64,000 nucleotides of DNA from Hungatella hathewayi (GCA_025149285.1 CP102274.1:702501-766500); one strand, 5' to 3'; counted from the first letter of the stretch, positions 44,226 to 53,690 are shown. Notes: a model not told the origin generated them from the letters alone. Numbers and translations: made by a program.

Positions 44226-44276
44226 ATGACAGAAGGAACAAAATTCTATCTTTGTCTAAGAGAAACGGATAATAGT
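44226..44276 (+). pseudogene. Vestigial 3' end of an XRE-type regulator gene
   Basis: In the frame leading into the mutase gene, KFYLCLRETD repeats the C-terminal KFYLCLRES of the XRE regulator at 45742-46083. At DNA level 22 of 24 bases match between 44241-44264 and 46045-46068. Only the tail is left; no helix-turn-helix precedes it. It marks the edge between cassette and backbone. Confidence 0.5.
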
Positions 44277-44306
44277 AAAAACCAACATACAAAGGAGAAC
44301 AAACTC

Positions 44307-45662
44307 ATGTCAAAATACTTCGGCACCGACGGTTTCCGCGGCGAAGCCAACGAAACCCTGACTGCAGAACACGCATACAAAACAGGCCGTTTTATCGGCT
44401 GGTATTATGGATTAAAGCGTCCGGATGGACGCGCAAAGGTAGTAATAGGAAAGGATACCAGGCGCTCCTCCTATATGTTTGAGTACGCTCTGGCCGCAGG
44501 GCTTACGGCCTCCGGGGCGGACGCCTATCTTCTCCATGTCACGACAACACCCAGCGTATCCTATGTCGTCAGAACAGAGGATTTCGACTGCGGCATCATG
44601 ATTTCAGCCAGTCACAACCCGTATTACGATAATGGGATTAAATTGATTAATTATTACGGGGAAAAGATGGAGGAAGAGACAATCCTGGATGTAGAGGCAT
44701 ATCTGGATGGCAAGACCGGCGAGATACCATTTGCAAAAGGGGAGAGAATCGGCAGAACCATTGATTACGCTATCGGGAGGAATCGTTATATCGGCTATCT
44801 GATATCACTGGCCACCCGTTCTTATGGGGGATTAAAGGTGGGCCTGGACTGTGCTGACGGCAGCGCATGGATGATTGCCAAGAATGTATTTGACACCCTG
44901 GGGGCCCAGACTTACGTGATCCACAACAATCCCGATGGGATCAATATCAATCAGGACTGCGGATCCACCCACATGGAAGCTCTGCAGAAGCATGTCGTGG
45001 AAAATGGATTAAATGTGGGATTTGCCTTCGATGGAGACGCCGACCGCTGCCTCTGCGTGGATGAGCACGGAAACGTTGTGGACGGAGACGCAATCCTTTA
45101 CATCTATGGCTGCTATATGAAGGAGCGCGGCAAGCTGGCCGGAAATAAGGTGGTTACCACCATTATGTCCAACTTCGGTCTCTATAAAGCGTTTGACGCG
45201 GCGGGAATCGAATATGAAAAGACCGCGGTCGGAGATAAATACGTCTATGAAAATATGGAGACAAACGGTTACCGGCTCGGCGGGGAACAGTCCGGTCACA
45301 TCATTTTCCGGAAATATGCCGCTACGGGAGACGGGATCCTGACGGCAATTAAAATGATGGAAGTGATGCTGGAAAAGAAAATGACGCTCAGCAAACTGGC
45401 CGAGCCGTTAACGATTTATCCTCAGGTATTAAAAAATATCCGTGTCAGAGACAAGGCTGCCGCCAGAAACGACGAGGCAGTGAAAGACGCGGTTGCCATT
45501 GTGGAAGCGAGTCTGGGCGCTGAAGGGCGCATTCTGGTACGTAAAAGCGGGACAGAGCCGGTACTCCGGATTATGGTTGAAGCCAATGACAAACAGGCGT
45601 GCGAGGCTTATGTGGATACCATACTGCAGACGATTATCGACAGAGGATATCAGGCTGAATAA
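44307..45662 (+). CDS. glmM: Phosphoglucosamine mutase / phosphohexomutase
   Basis: 451 residues from ATG 44307 (AAAGGAGA upstream); the open frame from 44220 includes the vestige. KYFGTDGFRGEAN, the phosphoserine loop GIMISASHNPYYDNGIKL, metal loop FDGDADRCL, sugar-binding GGEQSGHI and phosphate-binding RKSGTEPVLRIMVE are complete. GlmM makes glucosamine-1-phosphate for UDP-GlcNAc, the precursor of both amino-sugar branches above; a phosphomannomutase activity cannot be excluded. GC content returns to the chromosomal level here. Confidence 0.88.
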   Translation: MSKYFGTDGFRGEANETLTAEHAYKTGRFIGWYYGLKRPDGRAKVVIGKDTRRSSYMFEYALAAGLTASGADAYLLHVTTTPSVSYVVRTEDFDCGIMISASHNPYYDNGIKLINYYGEKMEEETILDVEAYLDGKTGEIPFAKGERIGRTIDYAIGRNRYIGYLISLATRSYGGLKVGLDCADGSAWMIAKNVFDTLGAQTYVIHNNPDGININQDCGSTHMEALQKHVVENGLNVGFAFDGDADRCLCVDEHGNVVDGDAILYIYGCYMKERGKLAGNKVVTTIMSNFGLYKAFDAAGIEYEKTAVGDKYVYENMETNGYRLGGEQSGHIIFRKYAATGDGILTAIKMMEVMLEKKMTLSKLAEPLTIYPQVLKNIRVRDKAAARNDEAVKDAVAIVEASLGAEGRILVRKSGTEPVLRIMVEANDKQACEAYVDTILQTIIDRGYQAE

Positions 45663-45683
45663 CAGAAAATATAAACGAAAACA

Positions 45684-45715
45684 CCGGCGGTTCCATACCG
45701 CCGGCTCATTTTTTA
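45684..45715 (+). terminator. Terminator after glmM
   Basis: CCGGCGG (45684-45690) pairs with CCGCCGG (45698-45704), followed shortly by TTTTTTATT. Confidence 0.8.
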
Positions 45716-45741
45716 TTGGGGGAAATAAAGGAGGAGTTGAA

Positions 45742-46083
45742 ATGGTATACGACCGCGCCGGGGTTGCGAAAAGAATCAGGCAGAGGCGGAAGGAGCTGGG
45801 AATGTCGAGTGCGGAGGTAGCCGGCAAAATAGGCAGAGCCGTACATTATTACGGCGATATAGAGCGGGGGACCTGCGGCATGTCCATAGAGACACTTTTG
45901 GATTTGGCACATTATCTGGATTTATCGGTGGATTATATTCTGTTTGGCCAGGCAGGAGAAGAACGCATTGACAATCCGGATTTAGCATACCGTATTCTGA
46001 AAAAATACGATGAAAAAACGCAGAAAGAGGCCATTGAAATGATGAAATTTTATCTTTGTCTCAGAGAATCCGGTAAAAAATAA
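45742..46083 (+). CDS. XRE family helix-turn-helix regulator
   Basis: 113 residues from ATG 45742 behind GGAGGAG; the upstream frame overlapping glmM is a shadow. The N-terminal Cro/C1-type HTH (VAKRIRQRRKELGMSSAEVAGKIGRAVHYYGDIERG, read in two parts) is followed by SIETLLDLAHYLDLSVDYILFG. The C-terminal ~35 residues end in KFYLCLRES. Its target is unknown. Its end overlaps the 3' end of the minus-strand zinc-ribbon gene by 34 bases. Confidence 0.85.
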   Translation: MVYDRAGVAKRIRQRRKELGMSSAEVAGKIGRAVHYYGDIERGTCGMSIETLLDLAHYLDLSVDYILFGQAGEERIDNPDLAYRILKKYDEKTQKEAIEMMKFYLCLRESGKK

Positions 46084-46283
46084 AAGGACTTCTGCTCTGC
46101 GATCAGCGGGGGCATTTTATGCTTATCACGGCCTCTTGTTTTGGAAACGGAGGAATCCGCAAATGACCCGGACGGTGTGCCGCCAGACTCTGAATACTGA
46201 TCCAAATATTGATACCGGCAGTTGATACAGACCTCTGTACCTTCGGGAATTACTGCACCGCAGCATACACAACGGTCAACCAT
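46050..46283 (-). CDS. Small zinc-ribbon protein
   Basis: 77 residues. The N-terminus has two CxxC knuckles (CVCC and CINC, residues 5-8 and 19-22), a zinc-ribbon; the rest looks disordered. The ATG follows a strong AAAGGAGGT with ideal spacing, the main reason to accept it. The 3' end lies antisense to the end of the XRE regulator. No specific function can be assigned. Confidence 0.6.
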   Translation of the reverse strand: MVDRCVCCGAVIPEGTEVCINCRYQYLDQYSESGGTPSGSFADSSVSKTRGRDKHKMPPLIAEQKSFYFLPDSLRQR

Positions 46284-46500
46284 AGCTGATTACCTCCTTT
46301 TAGTTCCTGAACACAACAATTCTTTTGACACTACCAGTTTACTCCGGTTCGTTTTTAATTATGCATAAAAGTGCAGACTCAGTGGCGGGAGAGAGAAAAA
46401 ACGCATTTTATAAAAATTGTCTATGGTAAGGTTGCATAAAACAAGATATATAAAAACCCTATTCATTGTGGGGTATTTGTGGAAAAAATTTCTTTTTTCG

Positions 46501-46529
46501 TTGAAATAAACAAAAAAATGGTGTATACT
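46501..46529 (+). promoter_or_regulatory. Promoter of the second sugar ABC operon
   Basis: TTGAAA (46501-46506), 17-bp spacer, TATACT (46524-46529). The gene starts 32 bases downstream after AAAGGAGGG. The ~200 bp upstream, back to the zinc-ribbon gene, is AT-rich with no other recognised element. Confidence 0.75.
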
Positions 46530-46560
46530 ATAAACATATTTGAAAAAGGAGGGTTTTTAC

Positions 46561-47910
46561 ATGAAAAAAATTCTGAGTTTAGTTTTGGCGTCTGCAATGG
46601 TTGCATCTTCGCTTGCAGGATGCGGAAGTTCCAAGACTGCAGAGACACAGGCCCCAACCACACAGGCTCCGGCAGAGAGCGCTGCTCCTGAGGGATCGGA
46701 CGCGGCTCCGGAGGCTCCTGCGGAGACGGTTGCAGCAGGTGCGATCGAGGACGGGGCAGAATTGGTTTACTGGCCGATGTGGGCAGAGACAGAGCCTCAG
46801 GGTCAGGCCATATCTGAGGCAATTGATGCATTTACAAAGTCTACCGGTGTAAAAGTAGACGTTAACTGGGCCGGCTCACGTGATACACGTAAGACACTGG
46901 AACCAGCGTTATCTGCCGGAGAAACCATTGATATATTCGATGAGGATATCGAGCGTGTGAATGGTACGTGGGGTAAGTATCTTCTGGATATTCAGAGTAT
47001 GTACGACGCTTCCCCATTGAATGGCGCACAGAACGCCACGCTGATTGAATTAGCAAAGCAGCAGGGCGGCGGAACCTTAAAGAGTGTTCCTTACCAGCCA
47101 TCTACATTTATTATGTTCTATAATAAGGATGCTTTTGATAAAGCGGGAATCACCGCAGTTCCAAAGACATGGGATGAATTCCTTGCAGCCTGCGAGTCAC
47201 TGAAGACAGCCGGTATCATTCCAATGACCGTTGATGATGCTTATATGGCATGTCTGTTTGGGTTCCTGATGGACCGTGTAGCAGGCTCTGATACGACAGA
47301 AGCCGTAGCAGCAGGCGACTTTACAAATGAGGCAGTCTTAAAGACCGCTCAGGTATTGGAAGAACTTACTTCCAAGGGCTACATAGATCCGCGTGCAGCC
47401 GGCAACGTATATCCGCAGGGACAGAGCAATATCGCTGACGGCAGTGTTGCCATGTACTTAAACGGAAGCTGGCTTCCAAACGAAGTAAAGAATCAGACCC
47501 CGGAAGGTTTCCGTTGGGGCGCTTTCTCCCTTCCGCAGATTGCTGAAGGCGGTGACGGAGCAGAATCCAACCAGTACGGAGCACAGTGCTTCGCAATCAA
47601 CAAAGACACGAAATATCCGAATGCAGCGTTTGCTTTAATCCAGTGGCTGACAAGCGGCGAATGGGATCAGAAGCTTGCAGACGCCAGCATGGGCGTACCG
47701 ATGGATAACGATGCCAAGTGGCCGGAGGCGCTTGCAGATGCCAAGGCTGTACTCGATTCCACCACACACAGACTGAACTGGGCTGTAGGTATGGAGAACG
47801 ATACCAATGTCAACGCAGCTATTAAGACCAATATGGCCATGATGATCAGCGGCAGTACAGATGCACAGAAATTCGCAGATGAGTTCGCCAAGATTCAGAA
47901 GGGATCCTGA
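46561..47910 (+). CDS. Sugar ABC transporter substrate-binding lipoprotein (family 1)
   Basis: 449 residues from ATG 46561; ATG 46540 precedes the ribosome site and is rejected. The signal peptide ends in the lipobox LAGC, then an Ala/Pro/Glu-rich linker. The body has MSM/malE-type features (NGSWLPNEVKNQTPEGF, FALIQWLTSGEWDQKL). It captures a mono- or oligosaccharide for the permeases downstream. A strong hairpin follows, likely keeping permease transcript lower than binding-protein transcript. Confidence 0.9.
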   Translation: MKKILSLVLASAMVASSLAGCGSSKTAETQAPTTQAPAESAAPEGSDAAPEAPAETVAAGAIEDGAELVYWPMWAETEPQGQAISEAIDAFTKSTGVKVDVNWAGSRDTRKTLEPALSAGETIDIFDEDIERVNGTWGKYLLDIQSMYDASPLNGAQNATLIELAKQQGGGTLKSVPYQPSTFIMFYNKDAFDKAGITAVPKTWDEFLAACESLKTAGIIPMTVDDAYMACLFGFLMDRVAGSDTTEAVAAGDFTNEAVLKTAQVLEELTSKGYIDPRAAGNVYPQGQSNIADGSVAMYLNGSWLPNEVKNQTPEGFRWGAFSLPQIAEGGDGAESNQYGAQCFAINKDTKYPNAAFALIQWLTSGEWDQKLADASMGVPMDNDAKWPEALADAKAVLDSTTHRLNWAVGMENDTNVNAAIKTNMAMMISGSTDAQKFADEFAKIQKGS

Positions 47911-47935
47911 TCGCTTTAACTGATTGAGCAATGAA

Positions 47936-47968
47936 GGGGCGGTGGCGCCACTGCCGCCGCCCCTTTTG
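47936..47968 (+). terminator. Intra-operon hairpin terminator/attenuator
   Basis: GGGGCGG (47936-47942) pairs with CCGCCCC (47957-47963), then TTTT. It lies between the binding-protein and permease genes. Partial read-through would give more binding protein than permease. Confidence 0.7.
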
Positions 47969-48015
47969 TATTCATAATAGAAAATAGTGTTCTATGGAGA
48001 ATGGAGGGGACTCTT

Positions 48016-48960
48016 ATGGCAAAGCAAAAGGCAGTAAAAAAAGGCGGCAATCCGTTGCGCCGGAATACGACTCCCATGCTGGTAATGTTTCTGACACCCG
48101 CAGTGCTGTTGTACCTGATTGTATTTCTCTACCCGACGATCCGTACGTTTATCATGAGCTTCTGCAAGGTAGAGGGCGTGACGGATCCTGTTTCCACATG
48201 GCAGTTCAGCGGACTTACCAACTATGTGAAATCCTTTAACAATAACATGTTTCAGACGGCGATGCTGAATCTGGGACGGCTGTGGCTGGTAGGGGGCATC
48301 GCCGTTATGGCACTGGCTCTGATATTTGCAGTAGCCCTGACGAACGGCATGCAGGGAAAGAAGTTTTTCCGAAGCGTGATTTATCTGCCGAACCTGGTAT
48401 CTGCGGTTGCCATGGGTACCATGTGGCTGTATTATGCGCTCAGTAAGGAGAACTACGGTCTGCTCAATACGATTATCGGCTGGTTTGGCGGCAGTAACGT
48501 CATGTGGACGGATCCCCATCATAAGTTCTGGAGCATGTTAATTGCCTATTGCTTTGGTATGGTAGGATACCATATGCTGATTTTTATGAGTGGTATCGAA
48601 CGGATCAGCGCGGATTATTATGAGGCCGCTTCCATCGAGGGCGCCAACGTGTTTAAGAAATTCTGGTACATAACATTTCCTCTGCTCCGCGGATCGATCC
48701 GTACGAATCTCGTTATGTGGACAGTTTCCAGCGTAGGCTTCTTTATCTGGGGCCAGGTATTTGATCCGGTCAACTTATCTGAACAGACGGTTATGCCGCT
48801 GAATTACATGTATGAGCTGGTATTCGGAGCGTCCAATGCAGTCCAGGCTGCCCGTGATTCCGGAGTCGGCGCGGCAATCGGCGTTATGATGGCAGTTATT
48901 GTAGTTGCCGTATTCAGCTTAACCACACTCATCATCAAGAATGATGACGCGGAATTGTAG
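48016..48960 (+). CDS. Sugar ABC transporter permease (MalF-like)
   Basis: 314 residues from ATG 48016, with GGAGGGG at 48004-48010; ATG 48001 is upstream of it. Six helices; EAA loop YYEAASIEGANVFKKFWYITFPLLRGSI. Pairs with the following MalG-like permease. No ATPase gene is present. Confidence 0.9.
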   Translation: MAKQKAVKKGGNPLRRNTTPMLVMFLTPAVLLYLIVFLYPTIRTFIMSFCKVEGVTDPVSTWQFSGLTNYVKSFNNNMFQTAMLNLGRLWLVGGIAVMALALIFAVALTNGMQGKKFFRSVIYLPNLVSAVAMGTMWLYYALSKENYGLLNTIIGWFGGSNVMWTDPHHKFWSMLIAYCFGMVGYHMLIFMSGIERISADYYEAASIEGANVFKKFWYITFPLLRGSIRTNLVMWTVSSVGFFIWGQVFDPVNLSEQTVMPLNYMYELVFGASNAVQAARDSGVGAAIGVMMAVIVVAVFSLTTLIIKNDDAEL

Positions 48961-48973
48961 GGAGGTAGTTATC

Positions 48974-49843
48974 ATGGCAAAACAAAAAGAGATAAAGCCA
49001 AAGTTAAATGTAACGAGAGAAATTCCACGGCTGCCCGGATACATTCTGTGCGTGATCTGGCTGATATTTACCGTGCTTTTGATTGGCTGGGTTATGCTGG
49101 CATCCCTGTCTACCAGCCGGGAGATTTTAGGCGGAGAGCTGTTTAAGTTCACCAGCGGCCTGCATTTTGAAAACTATACGAATGCGTGGAAATCGCAGAA
49201 GATCAGCGTGTTCTTCCTGAACTCCCTGATTTACACGGCTGTTTCCTGTACCCTGATTATCATGGTGGCGGCACCTGCGGCATATGCCCTGTCACGCTTT
49301 AAATTCAGGGGGAATATGATCCTGCAGAATATGTTTGCGACAGCGCTGGGCATTCCGGTCATTATGATTGTCATGCCGCTGTTCTCCATTATTACGTCAT
49401 TAAAACTGACCAACACCCGGGGACTCATTATGTTCCTGTATATTGCCATGAATGTGCCGTTCAGCATTTTCTTCCTGCTGGCATTCTTCTCCAATCTGTC
49501 CTATACGTTTGAAGAAGCGGCGGCGATCGACGGCTGTTCACCGATTCAGACCTTCTGGAAGATTATGTTTCCGTTGGCACAGCCCGGAATCATCACTGTG
49601 ACGATCTTTAATTTTATTGCCATCTGGAATGAATTTTTCATGTCCATGCTGTTTGCAAGCAAGCAGAATGTGCGCCCCATCGCCGTAGGTCTTTATAATA
49701 TGGTAAAGGGGATGCAGTATACCAACGATTATGGCGGCATGTTTGCTGCTGTCGTTATCGTATTTGCACCTACCTTCCTGCTGTACCTCTTCCTGTCCGA
49801 TAAGATTATCGCAGGTGTAACGGGCGGAGCGATCAAGGGCTGA
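48974..49843 (+). CDS. Sugar ABC transporter permease (MalG-like)
   Basis: 289 residues from ATG 48974 behind GGGAGGTAG. Six helices; EAA loop FEEAAAIDGCSPIQTFWKIMFPLAQPGI; C-terminus SDKIIAGVTGGAIKG is the usual MalG-type end. It follows the MalF-like gene by 13 bases. Confidence 0.9.
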   Translation: MAKQKEIKPKLNVTREIPRLPGYILCVIWLIFTVLLIGWVMLASLSTSREILGGELFKFTSGLHFENYTNAWKSQKISVFFLNSLIYTAVSCTLIIMVAAPAAYALSRFKFRGNMILQNMFATALGIPVIMIVMPLFSIITSLKLTNTRGLIMFLYIAMNVPFSIFFLLAFFSNLSYTFEEAAAIDGCSPIQTFWKIMFPLAQPGIITVTIFNFIAIWNEFFMSMLFASKQNVRPIAVGLYNMVKGMQYTNDYGGMFAAVVIVFAPTFLLYLFLSDKIIAGVTGGAIKG

Positions 49844-49871
49844 TTATGAATAAGAAAATAATTCAGAAGAA

Positions 49872-51911
49872 ATGGAAAACTATATGCGACCGACATTGAT
49901 ATTTGATCAGGTGTATTTAAAAACCGCCCCTAAGGGACCTGAAGCCTCGGTGCCCAACCTGTTAGGTATGGACAATATGCAGAATAAGACAGAATTCCTG
50001 TTAGACGAGTACGATGAGATCTACGAAGGCTATGGAACACTGAATTCAGTATATCCGTACAGGGATTACACCTGCTACACACGGGAATGCGGCCTTCACC
50101 CGGTGAAGACGGCAGTTCTGGAAAATGAGTACCTGAGAGCCGTGTTCCTGCCGGAATTCGGCGGGCGGCTCTGGCAGCTGACTGATTTAAAATCGGGGCG
50201 CGAGCTGCTCTATACCAATGATGTGATACGTCCCAGCAACCTGGCCCTGCGTGACGCCTGGTTCTCGGGAGGAGTGGAATGGAATATCGGCCTCATCGGC
50301 CATACTCCGCTGACCATGGAACCTCTTTTTACTGCCAGGCTGGAGACCGGCAGCGGACTTCCGGTTCTTCGCATGTACGAGTATGAACGGATACGCAGGA
50401 TGGTCTATCAGATGGATTTCTGGCTGGATGAATGCGGCGCTTACTTAAACTGCCGGCTGCGTGTGGTAAATCATAATCAGGAAGTGACACCCATGTACTG
50501 GTGGAGCAACATGGCTGTTCCGGAATATGAAGACGGCCGCGTGATTGTTCCGGCAGACAGCGCCTACAGCAGCGGAGGAGGAAGTGTCTATAAGGTACCG
50601 GTACCAGTGGTGGACGGCATCGATATCTCTCATTACCGGAATATTCCGGGGCAGGTGGATTACTTCTTTCATATTCCGGAGGAGTCACCCCGCTATATCG
50701 CGAATGTGGCTTCGGACGGTTTTGGACTTCTTCAGTATTCCACCCGCCGTCTGTGCGGGCGTAAGCTCTTTTCCTGGGGCAATAACAGCGCCTCAGCCCG
50801 CTGGCAGGAATACCTGACGGAGGAGGCCGGACGCTATATAGAAATTCAGGCAGGTCTGGGAAAGACTCAGTACGGCTGTATTCCGATGGCACCCCACACT
50901 GCATGGGAGTGGATCGAGCGGTATGGTGCCGTTCAGTTAAATGGCCGCAGTGACTCTTTTGAAGAGGACAGGGAGACGCTGACAGAGATGGTTCGTGCCG
51001 AAGCAGGAGATACACTGGAAAAGGTGCTGGAGAACAGCCGTGAGTGGGCGGTGAAGCCAGGGGAAGTAATATACCGGGGCAGCGGATACGCAGACCTTGA
51101 AAATGCCTGCCGCCTGCGCAGAGGGGAGAGACCGCTTTCTCCTCATCTGGATTTTTCCAGTGAGGATCAACGCCAGGCTCCATGGCGTGTTTTTCTGGAG
51201 ACAGGCCGTTTTCCATCAGCGGATCCGGCGGAAATACCTGCTGACTGCATGGCAGATGATTTCTGGTATGAGATGCTGAAAAAGCAGGCGGAACAGGATC
51301 AGCGGGAGAACCTGCAGCCTCAGGCAGAACCGCAGTCCCGGGGAGATCGAAAGCCGGGGAAAGCTTCCCCAGACTGGCATCTTCTATATCATCTTGCCTT
51401 AAATTACATGGCGCGAGGGAGAAACCGGGAGGCGGAGTCGTGTTTTATTGAAAGTATCCGACAGAAGGAAAATGCCTGGAGCCGTTACGGGCTGGCGTCG
51501 CTGCTCTGTCTGGAAGGCCGGGAATACGAGAGGGCCGTGTCCGTCATGGAACAGGGGCTTATGGAGCGGGCAGGGGATCTTTCTTACATTAAGGAAGGTT
51601 TCCGGGTTCTGGCACGATGCGGCGGGTATGACGCGCTTATTCGTGTTTACGAACAGCTTCCGGAGGAGGTGGCGTCCGAGTCCCGTGTTGTGCTGGAATA
51701 TATTATGGCGTTATACCGGACCGGCAGTTTCCGGAAGGCGTATGAGCTTTTAACAGCAGACGGCGGCCTGGTGGCAGCTGATTTGCGCGAAGGCGAAAAT
51801 TCCATTGCAGATCTGTGGCTGGATCTGCGCAGAGCATTAAATATGCCGGAGGAAGAGGTGCCTCATGTGTTTGATTTCAGCGCTGAAATCCGGCAAAACC
51901 GGAAAAAATGA
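49872..51911 (+). CDS. DUF5107 domain protein with C-terminal TPR region
   Basis: 679 residues. The N-terminal ~370 residues resemble DUF5107, a beta-sandwich fold akin to galactose mutarotase (YLRAVFLPEFGGRLWQLTD, MYWWSNMAVPE). After a Gln/Arg-rich linker (~475-500) come TPR-like helices (HLLYHLALNYMARGRNREAESCF, SRYGLASLLCLEGREYERAV). No signal peptide. DUF5107 genes often follow sugar transporters, and a glycosidase or sugar-epimerising role is suspected, not shown. It closes the operon, followed by a terminator. Confidence 0.75.
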   Translation: MENYMRPTLIFDQVYLKTAPKGPEASVPNLLGMDNMQNKTEFLLDEYDEIYEGYGTLNSVYPYRDYTCYTRECGLHPVKTAVLENEYLRAVFLPEFGGRLWQLTDLKSGRELLYTNDVIRPSNLALRDAWFSGGVEWNIGLIGHTPLTMEPLFTARLETGSGLPVLRMYEYERIRRMVYQMDFWLDECGAYLNCRLRVVNHNQEVTPMYWWSNMAVPEYEDGRVIVPADSAYSSGGGSVYKVPVPVVDGIDISHYRNIPGQVDYFFHIPEESPRYIANVASDGFGLLQYSTRRLCGRKLFSWGNNSASARWQEYLTEEAGRYIEIQAGLGKTQYGCIPMAPHTAWEWIERYGAVQLNGRSDSFEEDRETLTEMVRAEAGDTLEKVLENSREWAVKPGEVIYRGSGYADLENACRLRRGERPLSPHLDFSSEDQRQAPWRVFLETGRFPSADPAEIPADCMADDFWYEMLKKQAEQDQRENLQPQAEPQSRGDRKPGKASPDWHLLYHLALNYMARGRNREAESCFIESIRQKENAWSRYGLASLLCLEGREYERAVSVMEQGLMERAGDLSYIKEGFRVLARCGGYDALIRVYEQLPEEVASESRVVLEYIMALYRTGSFRKAYELLTADGGLVAADLREGENSIADLWLDLRRALNMPEEEVPHVFDFSAEIRQNRKK

Positions 51912-51970
51912 TGGTTGATCTGCAGCGAAGAGAATACTGCTGGTGACAGCAAGGCCGAAACAAGGCGGAG

Positions 51971-52000
51971 GGAGTCGAAAAAACGGCTCCTTTCGTTATT
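51971..52000 (+). terminator. Terminator after the DUF5107 gene
   Basis: GGAGTCG (51971-51977) pairs with CGGCTCC (51984-51990, one U-G pair), followed by TTTCGTTATTT. Confidence 0.7.
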
Positions 52001-52093
52001 TCTCAGGAAAGCCGGTTTTCCTGCTTGCAATTTTTTGACCTTCGTGGTATACTTAAAAAACTTTATAAAACAATAGTTTTTCGCAAAAAAAGA

Positions 52094-52122
52094 TTGACGA
52101 ATCCTGACCCATATGATATAGT
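52094..52122 (+). promoter_or_regulatory. Promoter of the rpmG-secE-nusG operon
   Basis: TTGACG (52094-52099), 17-bp spacer, TATAGT (52117-52122). The leader to rpmG is ~130 bases and has no other gene. A run of eight T at 52149-52156 follows a weak AAGA/TCTT hairpin of doubtful meaning. Confidence 0.75.
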
Positions 52123-52257
52123 AATTGGGCGAATGGAAGAGCTTAGGTCTTTTTTTTATGCTCAAAATTACGTTTTGCGGCAGCGCAGCGCGTAGATACC
52201 TGAATATAGAAGAATGGCCGAATAACAACAACGAAAATTTAAGTGGAGGTGGAAGTC

Positions 52258-52407
52258 GTGCGCACAAAGATCACACTGGCATGTACAGAATGCAAACAGC
52301 GTAACTATAACATGACCAAGGATAAGAAGACTCATCCTGACAGAATGGAAACCAAAAAGTATTGTAGATTCTGTAAGACACATACTTTGCACAAGGAAAC
52401 TAAGTAA
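52258..52407 (+). CDS. rpmG: 50S ribosomal protein L33
   Basis: 49 residues from GTG 52258, with GTGGAGGTGG upstream. [17 protein letters not shown] and [11 protein letters not shown] show the two CxxC pairs of the zinc-binding (C+) L33 form. It sits in the usual bacterial order before secE and nusG. Confidence 0.93.
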   Translation: MRTKITLACTECKQRNYNMTKDKKTHPDRMETKKYCRFCKTHTLHKETK

Positions 52408-52434
52408 TCGGTTTGACGTAAAGGACGTGAAATT

Positions 52435-52638
52435 ATGGGAGATACAGTGAACAACGAGGGAGCTCAGAAGAAGAATTTCTTCCAGGGTTTGAAGACTGAG
52501 TTCAAGAAAATCGTCTGGCCTGACCAAGAAACCGTAACGAAGCAGACAATAGCAGTACTGGCTGTATCGATTGCTTTAGGACTGATTATCGCCATTCTTG
52601 ATTTAATCATCAAGTTCGGTCTCAGTTTTATCTTATAA
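52435..52638 (+). CDS. secE: Preprotein translocase subunit SecE
   Basis: 67 residues, the short Gram-positive form with one C-terminal membrane helix. An amphipathic FFQGLKTEFKKIVWPDQETV precedes the helix (TIAVLAVSIALGLIIAILDLII). It clamps SecY in the protein-export channel. Confidence 0.95.
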   Translation: MGDTVNNEGAQKKNFFQGLKTEFKKIVWPDQETVTKQTIAVLAVSIALGLIIAILDLIIKFGLSFIL

Positions 52639-52661
52639 TGATTAAGGGTTAAGGTGAGTGT

Positions 52662-53177
52662 ATGTCAGAAGCACATTGGTATGTAGTCCATACCTATTCA
52701 GGCTATGAGAACAAAGTAAAAGTCGACATTGAGAAAACCATTGAAAACAGAAACTTACAGGATCAGATCCTGGAGGTGTCGGTTCCTCTGGAGTCCGTTA
52801 TCGAACTGAAGAATGGTGTGGAGAAAAAGGCCGATAAAAAGATGTTCCCCGGCTACGTACTGATCCATATGATCATGAATGATGATACATGGTATGTGGT
52901 GCGTAACACACGCGGTGTGACAGGCTTTGTCGGTCCCGGATCAAAACCGGTTCCTCTGACAGAAGAAGAGATGGCGAACCTGGGATTCAGAAATGAAGAA
53001 GTCATTGTTGATTTTGAGGTTGGAGATACCGTTGTGGTAATTTCCGGTGCATGGAAGGATACCGTTGGTGCCATCAAGTCCATCAACGAAGGTAAGAAAT
53101 CCATCACGATCAATGTTGAGATGTTTGGCCGAGAGACCCCGGTTGAACTGAATTTCAACGAAATCAAGAAGATGTAA
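52662..53177 (+). CDS. nusG: Transcription termination/antitermination factor NusG
   Basis: 171 residues. NGN domain (WYVVHTYSGYENKVK, FPGYVLIHMI, VRNTRGVTGFVGPG) and KOW domain (GAWKDTVGAIKSINEGKKSI). This is the housekeeping copy; the LoaP-type paralogue is at 26082. It binds RNA polymerase and couples it to termination or translation. Confidence 0.97.
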   Translation: MSEAHWYVVHTYSGYENKVKVDIEKTIENRNLQDQILEVSVPLESVIELKNGVEKKADKKMFPGYVLIHMIMNDDTWYVVRNTRGVTGFVGPGSKPVPLTEEEMANLGFRNEEVIVDFEVGDTVVVISGAWKDTVGAIKSINEGKKSITINVEMFGRETPVELNFNEIKKM

Positions 53178-53212
53178 CAAGTAAAAGCGGCCTTTTGTAC
53201 GATTGGAAGGCT

Positions 53213-53241
53213 CGTGGGAGGGAAATCCCCGACAATACCAC
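53213..53241 (+). promoter_or_regulatory. L1-binding leader element 1, before rplK
   Basis: A 29-base element with outer stem GTGG/CCAC and inner GGG/CCC. GTGGGAG on the 5' side and CGAC...AATACCAC on the 3' side match the L1-binding stalk of 23S rRNA. It ends 10 bases before the rplK ribosome site. Confidence 0.75.
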
Positions 53242-53264
53242 ATTTATTTAGGAGGTGCCTAATT

Positions 53265-53690
53265 ATGGCAAAGAAAGTAACAGGATATATCAAACTGCAG
53301 ATTCCAGCGGGAAAGGCTACACCAGCTCCTCCTGTCGGACCGGCACTTGGACAGCATGGTGTTAACATTGTACAGTTTACAAAGGAGTTCAACGCAAGAA
53401 CAGCTGATCAGGGCGACTTAATTATCCCGGTTGTTATCACTGTTTATGCTGACAGAAGCTTCAGCTTCATCACAAAGACTCCGCCTGCAGCTGTATTATT
53501 AAAGAAGGCATGCAAGCTTAAATCCGGATCTGCAGCTCCGAACAAGACAAAAGTTGCGACTATCTCCAAAGAAGACTTACAGAAGATTGCCGAGACAAAG
53601 ATGCCTGACTTAAACGCAGCATCTCTGGAAGCAGCCATGAGCATGATTGCTGGTACAGCAAGAAGCATGGGTATCACGGTCGCTGAGTAG
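53265..53690 (+). CDS. rplK: 50S ribosomal protein L11
   Basis: 141 residues from ATG 53265 behind AGGAGGTG; the longer frame from 53214 includes the leader. [28 protein letters not shown] and [11 protein letters not shown] are standard. L11 forms the GTPase-associated centre with 23S rRNA. Confidence 0.98.
   Translation: MAKKVTGYIKLQIPAGKATPAPPVGPALGQHGVNIVQFTKEFNARTADQGDLIIPVVITVYADRSFSFITKTPPAAVLLKKACKLKSGSAAPNKTKVATISKEDLQKIAETKMPDLNAASLEAAMSMIAGTARSMGITVAE

Noticed and set aside
52200..52660. A tRNA gene next to secE, as found in some genomes.
   Set aside because: The region is fully occupied by rpmG and secE with short gaps; no cloverleaf or TTCGA arm is present.
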